Source: Streptomyces sp. S3(2020) (GTDB lineage: Bacteria; Actinomycetota; Actinomycetes; Streptomycetales; Streptomycetaceae). Taken from it: 44,732 nt of DNA. The stretch lies in contig NZ_JABERD010000074.1 of NCBI RefSeq assembly GCF_013044505.1, forward strand, positions 1 to 44,732, written 5' to 3'. Numbering within the stretch: the first letter of the stretch is position 1; each line of letters opens with the position of its first letter. Under the pieces are notes generated by a model. That model made no database searches, was not told where the DNA came from, and worked only from the letters and a program-made list of their open reading frames with translations. The position numbers and the translations under genes are program-made. Below, piece by piece: positions 16,584 to 26,500 of this stretch.

Positions 16584-17158
16584 GACTTCCCCCGCCTGCT
16601 TCGAGACCGCTCACCGGCAATCGACCTTGCTGCCCGCCACAGAGTCACACAGGCCACCGACACTCCGCGCGCACCGCGGGCCCCTGCGGCGAAAGTCCGT
16701 AGCGGATTGCGTAGTTCTACGGAAACGCCTCGTCTGAGGTGCGGACGGGCCTCACCACTACCGTCTTCCGCTTCCTCGTCGGATCCTTGCGGAGACTCTC
16801 ACGGAGTTTGCGGTAGCGGATCGGTCTCCCGGCGTCGTGAAGGCAACGTGACGGGCCCCCTCCCCGCACTCAAAGTGACCCAGCCGTCCCACCTCCGGTT
16901 TGCCCCCGCTATCGATGGCGTACCGGTCAAGCTCGGACTCCTCTTGCCGTCCGCTGTCGCGGCCACGCTCCTGGCGCCTCCGCAGCTGGTCCTCTACGTA
17001 TCTCTGACGCTCAGACGACACTCGATTGTCGAGCAATTACAATATCGACGCATAATCTTGCGTTCAGATATCGGTGGTGGTTGAGTGTGGCCCGCCCCAC
17101 AGCGCACCCGCACAGTCGGTGGGGCCTCCTGCACGTCATGCCTGGAGGGGACCCACCC
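16584..17158. promoter_or_regulatory. Regulatory region of the sugar operon, with two palindromes and one upstream hairpin
   Basis: 575 bases between the lipoprotein gene (leftward) and the binding-protein gene (rightward). TCCGTAG (16696-16702) and CTACGGA (16717-16723) form a 7-bp inverted repeat nearer the lipoprotein. Just upstream of the operon, the sequence becomes AT-rich and holds CTCGA-TTG-TCGAG (17021-17033) and the LacI-style site ACGCAT-AATC-TTGCGT (17048-17063, one mismatch between arms). TACAAT (17038-17043), between the two palindromes, could be a -10 box. The second site shares TTGCGT with the control region of the LacI gene at 22305. The ribosome site GGAGGGG (17143-17150) fixes the start at 17159. 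A 92-codon frame on the minus strand was not accepted as a gene. Confidence 0.5.
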
Positions 17159-18571
17159 ATGAGAGTTGCCCGGTTCCGTCGTTCGTGCCGCGCCGGCGCG
17201 GTCGCCGTTGTCTCCGCGCTCACCCTGACCGCCCTGGCCGCCTGCGGCACCAGCAGCAGCGACAACGGCGACGGTTCCGAGGGGAGCGGATCGAGCGACC
17301 CCTCCGCCCCGCTGGATCCCAAGACGAAGGTGACCATCACCATCGACTGCATGCCCCCGAAGGCGAAGGCGGCCGAGCTGAAGGAGTGGAAGGAGGACGT
17401 CGCCGAGTTCAACAAGACGTACCCGAACGTCACCATCGAGGGCCGCTCCACGCCGGGGCAGTGTCTGGAGCCGGCGCGGTTCACGGCCATGCTCAAGGCC
17501 AAGTCGCAACCGGACGTCTTCTACACCTACTTCACCGACCTGGACCAGGTGCTCTCCGAGGACGGCGGCGCCGACATCAGCGCGTACGTCAATGACAAGA
17601 CGGTTCCGGCGCTCAAGGACATCGACCCCAACGTGCTCGGCCAGCTCAAGAAGGACGGCAAGCTCTACGGTCTGCCCACCAGCAACTACACGATGGGCCT
17701 GCTCATCAACCGCAAGCTGTTCGAGCAGGCCGGGCTCGACCCCGACAGCCCGCCGCGCACCTGGGACGAGGTCCGCGCCGCCGCCAAGAAGATCGCCGAG
17801 CTCGGTGAGGGCATCGCCGGCTTCGGCGAGTACAGCGCCGGCAACACCGGCGGCTGGCACTTCACCGCCCAGCTGTACAGCCGGGGCGGGAACATGGTCG
17901 ACGCGAGCGGCGAGAAGGCCGCCTTCAACGACGACCTCGGCAAGCAGGTCGCCGAGAACCTCCACGCCATGCGCTGGGCGGACGACAGCATGGGCAGGAC
18001 CCAGCTGCTGAAGTGGGGCGACCTCCAGAAGCAGATCGCCACCGACAAGCTCGGCATGTACCTCGCCGCCCCGGACGACATCGCGTACATGGTCCAGCAA
18101 CTCGGCGCCCAGTACGAGAACTTCGGAATGGGCCCGATCCCGGGCGAGCAGAGCACCCTCGCCGGCGGCAACAACTACATGATCAAGAAGGGCATCTCCG
18201 GCGACAAGATCAAGGCCGCGATCGCCTGGCTCGACTTCAAGAACCTCAGCGTCGGCAAGGGCCAGTTCGACTGGGAGCGGAGCAAGGCCGACAAGCTCCC
18301 CGTCGGTGTGCCGCAGCCCAACTTCTGGCTGAACGAGTCCAAGACCAAGGACGACGCCGCGCGCCAGGCCAACGCGACCATGCCGGTCGCCAACTTCAAG
18401 GCGTTCATGGACAACCCGGTTCCGGGCAAGGCCGAGCCGCCGAAGGCCCAGGAGATCTACAAGGTCCTCGACAACGTGATGTCCGGCATCCTCACCAACA
18501 AGAACGCCGACATCGACAAGCTGCTGTCCACCGCTGAGTCGCAGGTCAACCAGGTCCTGGCCAACCAGTGA
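17159..18571 (+). CDS. Sugar ABC transporter substrate-binding lipoprotein (MalE/AglE-like)
   Basis: 470 residues from ATG 17159, behind GGAGGGG; the open frame upstream of it is untranslated leader. The signal peptide (RRSCRAGAVAVVSALTLTAL) ends in lipobox LAAC, followed by a Ser/Asp/Gly linker. The mature protein has the family-1 solute-binding pattern: KVTITIDCMPPKAKAAELKEW, NKTYPNVTIEG, PDVFYTYFTDL, GKLYGLPTSNYTMGLLINRKL, and a C-terminal helical region. It captures oligosaccharide at the cell surface for the permeases encoded next. First gene of a five-gene set (binding protein, two permeases, GH13 alpha-glucosidase, LacI repressor). A maltose-type or alpha-linked oligosaccharide is likely; the GH87 glucanase next door suggests alpha-1,3-linked sugars such as nigero-oligosaccharides. 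Confidence 0.93.
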   Translation: MRVARFRRSCRAGAVAVVSALTLTALAACGTSSSDNGDGSEGSGSSDPSAPLDPKTKVTITIDCMPPKAKAAELKEWKEDVAEFNKTYPNVTIEGRSTPGQCLEPARFTAMLKAKSQPDVFYTYFTDLDQVLSEDGGADISAYVNDKTVPALKDIDPNVLGQLKKDGKLYGLPTSNYTMGLLINRKLFEQAGLDPDSPPRTWDEVRAAAKKIAELGEGIAGFGEYSAGNTGGWHFTAQLYSRGGNMVDASGEKAAFNDDLGKQVAENLHAMRWADDSMGRTQLLKWGDLQKQIATDKLGMYLAAPDDIAYMVQQLGAQYENFGMGPIPGEQSTLAGGNNYMIKKGISGDKIKAAIAWLDFKNLSVGKGQFDWERSKADKLPVGVPQPNFWLNESKTKDDAARQANATMPVANFKAFMDNPVPGKAEPPKAQEIYKVLDNVMSGILTNKNADIDKLLSTAESQVNQVLANQ

Positions 18572-18577
18572 CCGGCC

Positions 18578-18612
18578 CGGGCGGGGCGGCCCACCCCGGG
18601 CGGCCCCGCCCG
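18578..18612 (+). promoter_or_regulatory. Intercistronic stem-loop after the binding-protein gene
   Basis: Seven bases after the stop codon, CGGGCGGGGC (18578-18587) pairs perfectly with GCCCCGCCCG (18603-18612) across a 15-base loop. Stem-loops at this place typically protect the upstream message and partly stop transcription, giving more binding protein than permease. A similar hairpin follows the other binding-protein gene at 39302. Confidence 0.7.
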
Positions 18613-18672
18613 ACAGCGGATACGGCAGCGGATACGCCAGCACATACGGCAGCCCAGTACCGAGGAGCGACG

Positions 18673-19632
18673 ATGTCGGCCCCGAGCCTGACCCCGAGCA
18701 AGGCGGGACCTCCCCGCCCTCCCGAGCCGCGCGCGCCGGGTCCGTCGGCCCCCGGCGCCTCCTTCGCCACCAGCCTCAGGCGCAACCTGACAGCCCACGG
18801 CTTCCTCATCGGAGCCGTGCTCTGCTTCCTGGTGTTCTCCTGGTACCCGATGATCCGGGAGTTCTTCCTCGCCTTCCAGAAGACCGAGAGCGGACAGACG
18901 ACCTGGGTCGGCTTCGACAACCTCGTCACCGTCTTCAACGACCCGGCCTTCTGGCAGGCTTGGCGCAACACGCTCCTGTTCACCGTCCTCGCCCTGGTCT
19001 TCGGCTTCGCGGTGCCGTTCGTCGTCGCCGTCGTCATCAACGAGTTCCGGCACGGACAGGGCTATCTGCGGCTGCTCGTCTACCTGCCCGTCATGCTCCC
19101 GCCCGTCGCCTCGGTCCTGCTCTTCAAGTACCTCTACGACCCCGGATACGGACTCCTCAACGAGGTGTTCGGCTTCTTCGGCCTGCCCGAACAGCAGTGG
19201 CTCCAGGACCCCGATCTGTCCATGCTCTCCGTCGTCATCGCCGCGACCTGGATGAACATGGGCGGCGCCACCCTGATCTACCTCGCCGCGCTCCAGGGTG
19301 TCCCCGGCGAACTGTACGAGGCGGCGGAACTCGACGGGGCGGGCCTGCTCCGCAAGATCTGGCACGTCACCATCCCGCAGACCCGGCTCGTCCTGTCGCT
19401 GATGCTGCTCATGCAGATCATCGCGACGATGCAGGTCTTCGTCGAACCCTTCCTCCTCACCGGCGGCGCCGGCCCCGAAGGCTCCACGACCACCGTCGTC
19501 CACCTGATCTACCAGTACGCCTTCAACTTCAACAACTACGGTGCCGCGGCGGCGCTCGGCCTGTTGCTCCTCGTACTCCTCGCCGGATTCTCGGCGCTGT
19601 ACGTCAAGCTCAGCCGCGCCGAGGACAAGTAG
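18673..19632 (+). CDS. Sugar ABC transporter permease, MalF-like
   Basis: 319 residues from ATG 18673 (ribosome site GAGGAG at 18662-18667). A Pro-rich cytosolic head of about 40 residues precedes six hydrophobic segments, the first being HGFLIGAVLCFLVFSW. The inner-membrane transport motif with the EAA loop is seen as LYEAAELDGAGLLRKIWHVT, which docks to the ATPase. It forms the membrane channel with the next gene product. No ATPase gene lies in the operon; in Streptomyces such importers commonly share the general ATPase MsiK encoded elsewhere, which is the likely partner here (known of the family, not seen in this window). Confidence 0.95.
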   Translation: MSAPSLTPSKAGPPRPPEPRAPGPSAPGASFATSLRRNLTAHGFLIGAVLCFLVFSWYPMIREFFLAFQKTESGQTTWVGFDNLVTVFNDPAFWQAWRNTLLFTVLALVFGFAVPFVVAVVINEFRHGQGYLRLLVYLPVMLPPVASVLLFKYLYDPGYGLLNEVFGFFGLPEQQWLQDPDLSMLSVVIAATWMNMGGATLIYLAALQGVPGELYEAAELDGAGLLRKIWHVTIPQTRLVLSLMLLMQIIATMQVFVEPFLLTGGAGPEGSTTTVVHLIYQYAFNFNNYGAAAALGLLLLVLLAGFSALYVKLSRAEDK

Positions 19633-19648
19633 GCCAGGGGAGTCCACC

Positions 19649-20524
19649 ATGTCGACACGCACACTCGTCTCGCCGGCCGCCCTCGCCAGGCCGAAAGGCA
19701 AGGCGCTGTACTGGACCGTCTTCGCCGTGGTCGTCGCAGGCTTCACCCTGACGTTCCTCGGACCGCTCTACTGGCTGGTCTCCAGCGGGTTCAAGGACAC
19801 CCAGGAGGTGATCCGAACCCCGCCCACCCTGGTGCCCGAAAGCTTCACGCCGGACAACTACAGCCGGGCCTGGGACGTCATGGATCTCTCCTCGCTCCTC
19901 TTCAACACCCTGTACTACGCGTTCGGCGCCCTCGCCTTCCAACTCGTCCTGGACGTGGCGGCCGCGTACTCGCTGTCCAAGCTGCGCCCCGTGCTGGGCA
20001 AGGCGATCCTGGGCATGATGCTCGCCACCCTGATGATCCCGGCGACCGTGCTCGTCGTCCCGCAGTACCTGACGGTGCTCGACGTACCGCTCGTGGAGCG
20101 CAATCTGCTGAACTCGCCCTGGGTGATCTGGCTGCCGTCCGTCACCAACGCCTTCAACATCTTCCTGCTGAAGCGCTTCTTCGACTCCATTCCGCAAGAA
20201 CTGCTCGACGCCGCCTCCATGGACGGCGCCGGCCCACTGCGGACCCTGCGGTCCATCGTGCTGCCGATCTCCCGCCCCATCCTCGGCGTGGTGTCGATCT
20301 TCGCGGTCGTCGGAGTCTGGAAGGACTTCCTGTGGCCGATGCTCACCCTGCCCGACCCCACCAAGCAGACCCTCAACGTCGGTATCTACTCACTGTCCAA
20401 CGGCGTCCCCGTCAACGTACTGATCGCGGCGCTCACCGTCGCCTCGATACCGACCCTGCTCATCTTCCTGGTCTTCCAGCGCAACATCATGAGCGGCCTG
20501 ACCGCCGGAGGCCTCAAGGGCTGA
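19649..20524 (+). CDS. Sugar ABC transporter permease, MalG-like
   Basis: 291 residues from ATG 19649, 16 bases after the MalF-like gene (site AGGGGAG). Six membrane segments are seen, beginning with LYWTVFAVVVAGFTLTFLGP, and the EAA loop reads ELLDAASMDGAGPLRTLRSI. The C-terminus RNIMSGLTAGGLKG is the typical MalG-type ending. It pairs with the MalF-like protein to move the oligosaccharide into the cytoplasm. Confidence 0.95.
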   Translation: MSTRTLVSPAALARPKGKALYWTVFAVVVAGFTLTFLGPLYWLVSSGFKDTQEVIRTPPTLVPESFTPDNYSRAWDVMDLSSLLFNTLYYAFGALAFQLVLDVAAAYSLSKLRPVLGKAILGMMLATLMIPATVLVVPQYLTVLDVPLVERNLLNSPWVIWLPSVTNAFNIFLLKRFFDSIPQELLDAASMDGAGPLRTLRSIVLPISRPILGVVSIFAVVGVWKDFLWPMLTLPDPTKQTLNVGIYSLSNGVPVNVLIAALTVASIPTLLIFLVFQRNIMSGLTAGGLKG

Positions 20525-20596
20525 CGACCACGACGCGAACGCGGCTCCGCCCATCCCCTCGAAGCAGCACCTCTTCCTGCCCGAAAGGAACACTCT

Positions 20597-22204
20597 GTGG
20601 CAGCCCCTCGTACGCCCCGCACCGACCACTGGTGGCGCGACGCCGTCATCTACCAGGTGTACCCACGCAGCTTCGCCGACGGCGACGGCGACGGCACCGG
20701 TGACCTCGCGGGCGTCCGGGCGAGACTGCCCTACCTCGCCGAACTCGGCGTCGACGCCGTGTGGTTCACCCCGTGGTACGCCTCACCCCTCGTCGACGGC
20801 GGCTACGACGTCGCCGACTACCGCACCATCGACCCCGCCTTCGGCACCCTCGCCGAGGCCGAGAAGCTGATCGCCGAGGCCGCCGCACTCGACATCCGCG
20901 TCATCGTCGACATCGTCCCCAACCATGTCTCCGACCAGCACGCCTGGTTCCAGGCAGCCCTGGCCGCCGGGCCCGGCAGCCCCGAGCGAGAGCGCTTCCA
21001 CTTCCGCCCCGGACGCGGCGTTCAAGGCGAACTGCCCCCGAACAACTGGCCCTCCCAGTTCTCCGGGCGCACCTGGACCCGCGTCCCGGACGGCGAGTGG
21101 TACCTGCACCTCTTCACCCCCGAGCAGCCCGACCTCAACTGGTCCCACCCCGAGGTCCGCCAGGAACACGAGGACGTCCTGCGCTTCTGGTTCGAGCGCG
21201 GTGTCGCCGGCGTCCGCGTCGACTCCGCGGCGCTGCTCGCCAAGCACCCCGCACTCGCCGACTTCGAGGAGGGCGTGGACCCCCACCCCTACATCGACCA
21301 GGACGAACTCCACGACATCTACCGGTCCTGGCGTGCCGTCGCCGACGCATACGGCGGCGTCTTCGTCGGCGAGGTGTGGCTGCCCGACACCGAGCGCTTC
21401 GCGCGCTACCTGCGCCCCGACGAACTCCACACCGCGTTCAACTTCACCTTCCTCGCCTGCCCCTGGGAGCCCGGCCGCCTGCGCCGCGCCATCGACGACA
21501 CCCTCGCCGAGCACGCCCCGGTCGGCGCCCCCGCCACCTGGGTGCTGTGCAATCACGACGTGACCCGCACGGTCACCCGCTACGGCCGCGAGGACACCGG
21601 GTTCGACTTCGCGGCCAAACGCTTCGGCACCCCCACCGACCTCGCCCTGGGCACCCGCCGGGCCCGGGCCGCCGCACTGCTGACCCTCGCCCTGCCCGGA
21701 TCCGTCTACCTCTACCAGGGTGAGGAACTGGGTCTGCCCGAGGCCGACATCCCCGTCGACCGCATCCAGGACCCCATGCACTTCCGCTCCGGCGGCACCG
21801 ACCCCGGCCGCGACGGCTGCCGAGTGCCCCTGCCGTGGGAGGCACAGGCCCCCGCCTACGGCTTCGGCGCGGGGGCCGCACCCTGGCTGCCCCAGCCCGA
21901 GGACTGGGCTCAGCACGCGGTCGACCGCCAGAGCGCCGACCCGCACTCGATGCTCACGCTCTACCGCGAGGCGCTGCGCATCCGCCGGTCCGAGCCCGCC
22001 TTCGGCGACGGGCCGATGCGGTGGCTGCCCGCCGAAGAGGGGGTGCTGGCCTTCGCCCGCCCCGGAGGACCGATCTGCGTGGCCAACCTGTCAGCGACCC
22101 CCGTGGACCTGCCGGCGCACGGCGAAGTCCTGCTGGCCAGCGGGCCGTTGGGTGCCGACGGGAGACTGCCGTCGGACGCGGCGGTGTGGCTGCGGGCCGA
22201 CTGA
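20597..22204 (+). CDS. Cytoplasmic GH13 alpha-glucosidase (AglA-like)
   Basis: 535 residues from GTG 20597 (site AAAGGA, 7 bases away). The start WWRDAVIYQVYPRSFADGDG is the classical GH13 alpha-glucosidase/oligo-glucosidase opening. Conserved regions follow: IVDIVPNHVS, nucleophile Asp209 in GVRVDSAALL, acid/base Glu259 in FVGEVWL, and transition-state Asp321 in LCNHDVTR. A C-terminal beta domain (about 450-535) closes the protein. No signal peptide is present, so it acts on imported sugars, releasing glucose from alpha-linked di- and oligosaccharides with retention. GH13 glucosidases of this group differ in preference for alpha-1,4, 1,6 or 1,3 bonds. The neighbouring GH87 enzyme makes an alpha-1,3 preference attractive, but no residue here proves it. 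Confidence 0.94.
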   Translation: MAAPRTPRTDHWWRDAVIYQVYPRSFADGDGDGTGDLAGVRARLPYLAELGVDAVWFTPWYASPLVDGGYDVADYRTIDPAFGTLAEAEKLIAEAAALDIRVIVDIVPNHVSDQHAWFQAALAAGPGSPERERFHFRPGRGVQGELPPNNWPSQFSGRTWTRVPDGEWYLHLFTPEQPDLNWSHPEVRQEHEDVLRFWFERGVAGVRVDSAALLAKHPALADFEEGVDPHPYIDQDELHDIYRSWRAVADAYGGVFVGEVWLPDTERFARYLRPDELHTAFNFTFLACPWEPGRLRRAIDDTLAEHAPVGAPATWVLCNHDVTRTVTRYGREDTGFDFAAKRFGTPTDLALGTRRARAAALLTLALPGSVYLYQGEELGLPEADIPVDRIQDPMHFRSGGTDPGRDGCRVPLPWEAQAPAYGFGAGAAPWLPQPEDWAQHAVDRQSADPHSMLTLYREALRIRRSEPAFGDGPMRWLPAEEGVLAFARPGGPICVANLSATPVDLPAHGEVLLASGPLGADGRLPSDAAVWLRAD

Positions 22205-22266
22205 CGCGCCGATCTCCGCGTGCCCGGCCGGTCGAACGTCGGCCGGGCAGGCGGGCACCCTCTAGC

Positions 22267-22301
22267 CGCAATTCGCTTGCGTGTTTTGCGTTAGGCTTGC
22301 G
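22267..22301. promoter_or_regulatory. Candidate LacI operator array with TTGCG repeats
   Basis: A perfect inverted repeat CGCAA-TTCGC-TTGCG (22267-22281) is followed by two more TTGCG copies at 22286-22290 and 22297-22301. The last lies only four bases before the ATG at 22305. The spacing of 9-11 bases between copies is about one helical turn. The motif recurs in the transporter promoter (17048-17063). This suggests autoregulation by the LacI-family product. The gene has only a weak AGG upstream, so translation may be leaderless or nearly so. Confidence 0.55.
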
Positions 22302-22304
22302 TTC

Positions 22305-23315
22305 ATGACACGACGACTTGCTCAGGTGGCTAAGAAGGTTGGGGTCAGCGAGGCAACGGTCAGCCGTGTCCTCAACGGAAAGCCCGGCGTCTCCGATGCG
22401 ACCCGGCAGTCGGTTCTCACCGCCCTGGACGTCCTCGGGTACGAGCGGCCGACCCAGTTGCGCGGGGAGCGGGCCCGGCTCGTCGGTCTGGTGCTCCCCG
22501 AGTTGCAGAACCCGATCTTTCCCGCGTTCGCCGAGGTCATCGGGGGAGGGCTGGCCCAGCAGGGGCTGACTCCGGTGCTGTGTACGCAGACCCGGGGCGG
22601 GGTGTCGGAAGCCGACTACGTGGACCTGCTGCTCCAGCAGCAGGTCTCCGGCGTCATCTTCGCCGGCGGGCTGTTCGCGCAGGCCGACGCTCCGCACGAG
22701 CACTACCACCAGTTGGCGGAGCGGAAGATCCCTGTCGTGCTGGTCAACGCCGCCATCGAGGGGCTCGACTTTCCTTGCGTGGCGTGCGACGACGCGGTCG
22801 CGGTCGAGCAGGCGTGGCGCCACCTCGCCTCGCTGGGGCACGAGAGGATCGGGCTGGTCCTCGGCCCCCCGGACCACATGCCGTCGCGCCGCAAACTGGC
22901 GGCCGCCCGGGTGGCCGCCGAGGTGGCGGGCACGGTCTGGGAGGACGCTCTCGTGCAGCGGTCGATCTTCTCCCTGGAGGGCGGCCAGGCGGCGACCGCA
23001 CGGCTGCTGGACGCGGGGGTCACCGGCATCGTGTGCGCGAGCGACCCGCTCGCGCTCGGCGCCATCAGGGCCGCGCGCCGGCGGGGGCTGTCCGTTCCCT
23101 CGCAGGTGTCGGTCGTCGGCTTCGACGACTCGGCGTTCATGACGTGCACGGAACCGCCGTTGACCACGGTGCGCCAGCCCATCGAGGCCATGGGCCGCGC
23201 CGCCGTCGATCTGCTCTGCACCCAGATCCAGGGCACCGCCGCGCACCCCGGCGAGCTCCTCTTCGAGCCGGAGCTGGTGGTGCGCGGCTCGACGGCTCCG
23301 CCGCCCGCCGCGTGA
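22305..23315 (+). CDS. LacI-family transcriptional repressor
   Basis: 336 residues from ATG 22305, where the protein begins TRRLAQVAKKVGVSEATVSR, the standard LacI helix-turn-helix followed by the hinge helix VLNGKPGVSDATRQSVLTAL. The remainder (about 60-330) is the periplasmic-binding-protein-like effector domain (ARLVGLVLPELQNPIFPAFAE, GVIFAGGLFAQ, GIVCASDPLALGAIRAARRRG, VVGFDDSAFM). Lying 100 bases after the alpha-glucosidase gene and before the glucanase gene, it is the expected local repressor. An imported or processed alpha-oligosaccharide would release it. Operator candidates are the TTGCG repeats just upstream and at the operon promoter. Confidence 0.94.
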   Translation: MTRRLAQVAKKVGVSEATVSRVLNGKPGVSDATRQSVLTALDVLGYERPTQLRGERARLVGLVLPELQNPIFPAFAEVIGGGLAQQGLTPVLCTQTRGGVSEADYVDLLLQQQVSGVIFAGGLFAQADAPHEHYHQLAERKIPVVLVNAAIEGLDFPCVACDDAVAVEQAWRHLASLGHERIGLVLGPPDHMPSRRKLAAARVAAEVAGTVWEDALVQRSIFSLEGGQAATARLLDAGVTGIVCASDPLALGAIRAARRRGLSVPSQVSVVGFDDSAFMTCTEPPLTTVRQPIEAMGRAAVDLLCTQIQGTAAHPGELLFEPELVVRGSTAPPPAA

Positions 23316-23403
23316 TCCTCACCGTCTGACGCCGCGTCGCCCCACGGCGCCGGTGTCGTTGTCGTTTCCGCGACAGTGTTCTGTCGTGAACCTGACGGAA
23401 CCG

Positions 23404-23484
23404 TTGACAAAGTCTTGACGTCGGAGAAACCTATCGACTCAGCGTTGCAAGTGAGTCACAAAAATGCTCAATAGATCGACTCAA
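23404..23484 (+). promoter_or_regulatory. Promoter/operator candidate for the GH87 glucanase gene
   Basis: The 281-base gap before the glucanase gene turns AT-rich here. Two -35-like hexamers TTGACA (23404-23409) and TTGACG (23415-23420) are present, but a well-spaced -10 is not clear. GACTC (23436-23440) and GAGTC (23452-23456) form an inverted repeat around TTGCAA (23445-23450), a core often found in LacI-family operators. CGACTCA recurs at 23478. Whether the adjacent repressor, whose own sites read TTGCG, binds here is open. Confidence 0.4.
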
Positions 23485-23596
23485 TGGCGCCATCCCTCAA
23501 CCAAGTCATGCTGGGCTTTCGGCATGCCGCCCCGTCGCCCCGAGCTGTGGCGACGAGTCCCGCGCCGTGCCGTGCCCGGAGTGCGGAGAGGCCACC

Positions 23597-26500
23597 ATGA
23601 GACGCACACATCCGAGCAGACGCCTGGGTATCGGTCGGCCGGCGGCGGGTCCGACGGCCGTCGGACCGCTCCCCGTCCCGGCGCACGCCGCGGCCGAGAG
23701 AGCCCCCTCCTGGAGAGCACGATGGCTGAGCGCCGTGCTCGTGACGTGCCTGCTGGCCCTGGGCGGCCCCCTGATGACCGCCCAGGCCGCGGGCGGACCC
23801 GACATCGCACTGGGCGACGCCGCTTCGGCGAGCAGTGCCAACAGCGGGTACGCCGCCGCCAACATCACGGACGGCGACCAGGGTTCGTACTGGGAGAGCG
23901 CGGGCGCCGGCCTGCCCCAGTGGGTCCAGGCCGACCTCGGCGGCAGCGAGCGCATCGACGAGGTCGTCCTGAGACTGCCCGCCGGCTGGGAGAGCCGCAC
24001 CCAGACGCTCGCCGTCCAGGGCAGCGCCGACGGCACCACCTTCGCCACCCTGAAGGCCTCCGCCGGCTATTCCTTCAGCCCCGCTGCCGCGAACACCGTC
24101 ACCATCGACTTCGCGGCCACCCAAGCCCGTTACGTCCGTGTCGCCGTCAGCGCCAACACCGGCTGGCAGGCGGCCCAGCTCTCCGAACTCGAAGTCCACG
24201 CCGCCGGTGAGTCCTCCGCCGACCTCGCGGCAGGCAAGACCCTCAAGGCCAGCAGCCACACCGAGGGGTACACCGCCCCCAACGCCAACGACGGCAACCG
24301 GGCCAGCTACTGGGAGAGCGCCAACAACGCCTTCCCGCAGTGGCTGGAGGCCGACCTCGGCGCCTCCCTCGCGGTCGACCGTGTCGTCCTGAAGCTGCCC
24401 GCCGGCTGGAGCGCCCGCAGCCAGACCCTCAAGATCCAGGGCAGCACCAACGGCACCGACTACACCGACCTCTCGGCCTCCCGGGCCTACGCCTTCACCG
24501 CGGCCGCCGACAACACCGCGACGATCACCTTCGACTCCACCACCACCCGCCACGTCCGCGTCCTGGTGACCGCCAACACCGTGCAACCCGCCGCCCAGAT
24601 CTCCGAGTTGGAGATCTACGGCCCGAGCAGCGGCGACACCCGGGCCCCGACCGCCCCCACCGGCCTGGCGTACACCCAGCCCGCCACCGGCCAGATCAAG
24701 CTCACCTGGACCGCCGCCACCGACAACGTCGGCGTCACCGGCTACGACATCTACGCCAACGGCACCCTGCTCACCGGCGTCGCGGCCGATGTCACCACGT
24801 TCACCGACAGCCGTCCGCCCGACCAGACCGTCTCCTACCGCGTCCGCGCCCGTGACGCCGCCGGCAACCAGTCCGGCGACAGCAATACCGTCACCCGCAT
24901 CGGCGACGCAGGCGACACCCAGGCACCCACCGCCCCCGCGAACCTGGCGTTCACCGAGCCCGCCGGCGGCCGGATCAAGCTGACCTGGACCGCGTCGAGC
25001 GACAATGCCGGCGTCACCGCCTACGACATCTACGCCAACAACACCCTCAGGGACAGCGTCGCCGGCACCGCCACGACATTCACCGACACCCAGCCCGCGA
25101 CCAGCACCGTCACCTACTACGTCCGTGCCAAGGACGCGGTCGGCAACCAGTCCGGCAACAGCAACACCGTCACCCGCAACGGCACCGGCGGCACCGGCTC
25201 CAACCTCGCCGTCGGCAAGCCGATCGACGCCTCCTCCACAGTGCACACCTACGTCGCCACGAACGCCAACGACAACAGCACGGCCACCTACTGGGAGGGC
25301 GCCGGCGGCAGCTACCCGAACACCCTCACCGTCAAACTCGGTGCCAACGCCGAGGTCGACCGCCTCGTCCTGAAACTGAACCCCGACGACGCCTGGTCGG
25401 CCCGCACCCAGACCATCGAGATCCTCGGCCGGGAGCAGAGCGCCTCCGCGTACACCGGCCTCGTCGCCGCGAAGAGCTACTCCTTCGACCCGGCGAGCGG
25501 CAACACGATCACGATCCCCGTCAACGCCCGCACCGCCGACGTCAGGCTCCGGTTCACCGCCAACTCCGGTGCCCCGGCAGGCCAGCTCGCCGAGTTCCAG
25601 GTGATCGGCGTCGCCGCCCCCAACCCCGACCTGCTCGTGACCGACCTGACCACCGCACCCGCCGCGCCGGTCGAGTCCGACTCCATCACGGTGACGGCCA
25701 CCGTCCGCAACGCCGGCCCCGTCGCGGCCGGGGCGAGCAAGCTGGCGGTGCGCCTGGGAGACACCAAGGTCGCCTCCGCCGACGTCGGCGCCCTCGCGGC
25801 CGGCGCGCAGACCACGGTCAGCGCCTCCATCGGCCGCCGGGACGCGGGCTCCTACGAGCTCAGCGCCGTCGCGGACGACACGGACGTGGTGATCGAACAG
25901 AACGAGACCGACAACACCTACACCCGCCCCACCGCACTCGTGGTGAAGCCGGTCGCCGGCTCCGACCTGATCACCACCGCGGTCGCCACGACCCCGTCCA
26001 GCCCCTCGGCAGGAGACACCGTCTCCTTCAAGGCGACCGTGAAGAACCAGGGCACCGAGCCCACCACCACGGGCAGCCACGGCGTGACCCTCACCCTCCT
26101 CGACAAGCAGGGGAGCACGGTCAGGACCCTGACCGGCGCCCACGACGGGATCCTCGCCCCCGGCGACTCCGCCGTCGTGACCCTGGGCCCCTGGACCGCG
26201 GCCAACGGCACCTACACCGTCAAGACCGTCCTCGCCGCCGACAGCAACGAACTGCCGGTCAAGCGCGAGAACAACACCGCCACCCAGTCCCTGTTCGTCG
26301 GACGCGGCGCCAACATGCCCTACGACATGTACGAGGCGGAGGACGGCACGACCGGCGGCGGCGCCACCGTCCTCGGCCCCAACCGCACCGTGGGCGACCC
26401 CGCGGGCGAGGCCTCCGGACGCAAGGCCGTCCGCCTGGACGCCACCGGCGAATACATCGAGTTCACCACCCGCGCCACCACCAACACCCTGGTGACCCGC

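Noticed and set aside
16758..17036. A 92-codon minus-strand frame in the promoter region of the sugar operon, and a 125-codon plus-strand frame over the same bases
   Set aside because: Both have middling codon bias, neither has a ribosome site, and they overlap each other and the promoter; neither can be preferred.
18673..20524. Possibility that the importer lacks function because no ATPase gene is present
   Set aside because: MalEFG-type operons in Streptomyces normally share one ATPase encoded elsewhere, so absence here is expected.
23468..26143. An 891-codon minus-strand frame opposite the glucanase
   Set aside because: Glycine-rich shadow of the discoidin and FnIII repeats on the plus strand.
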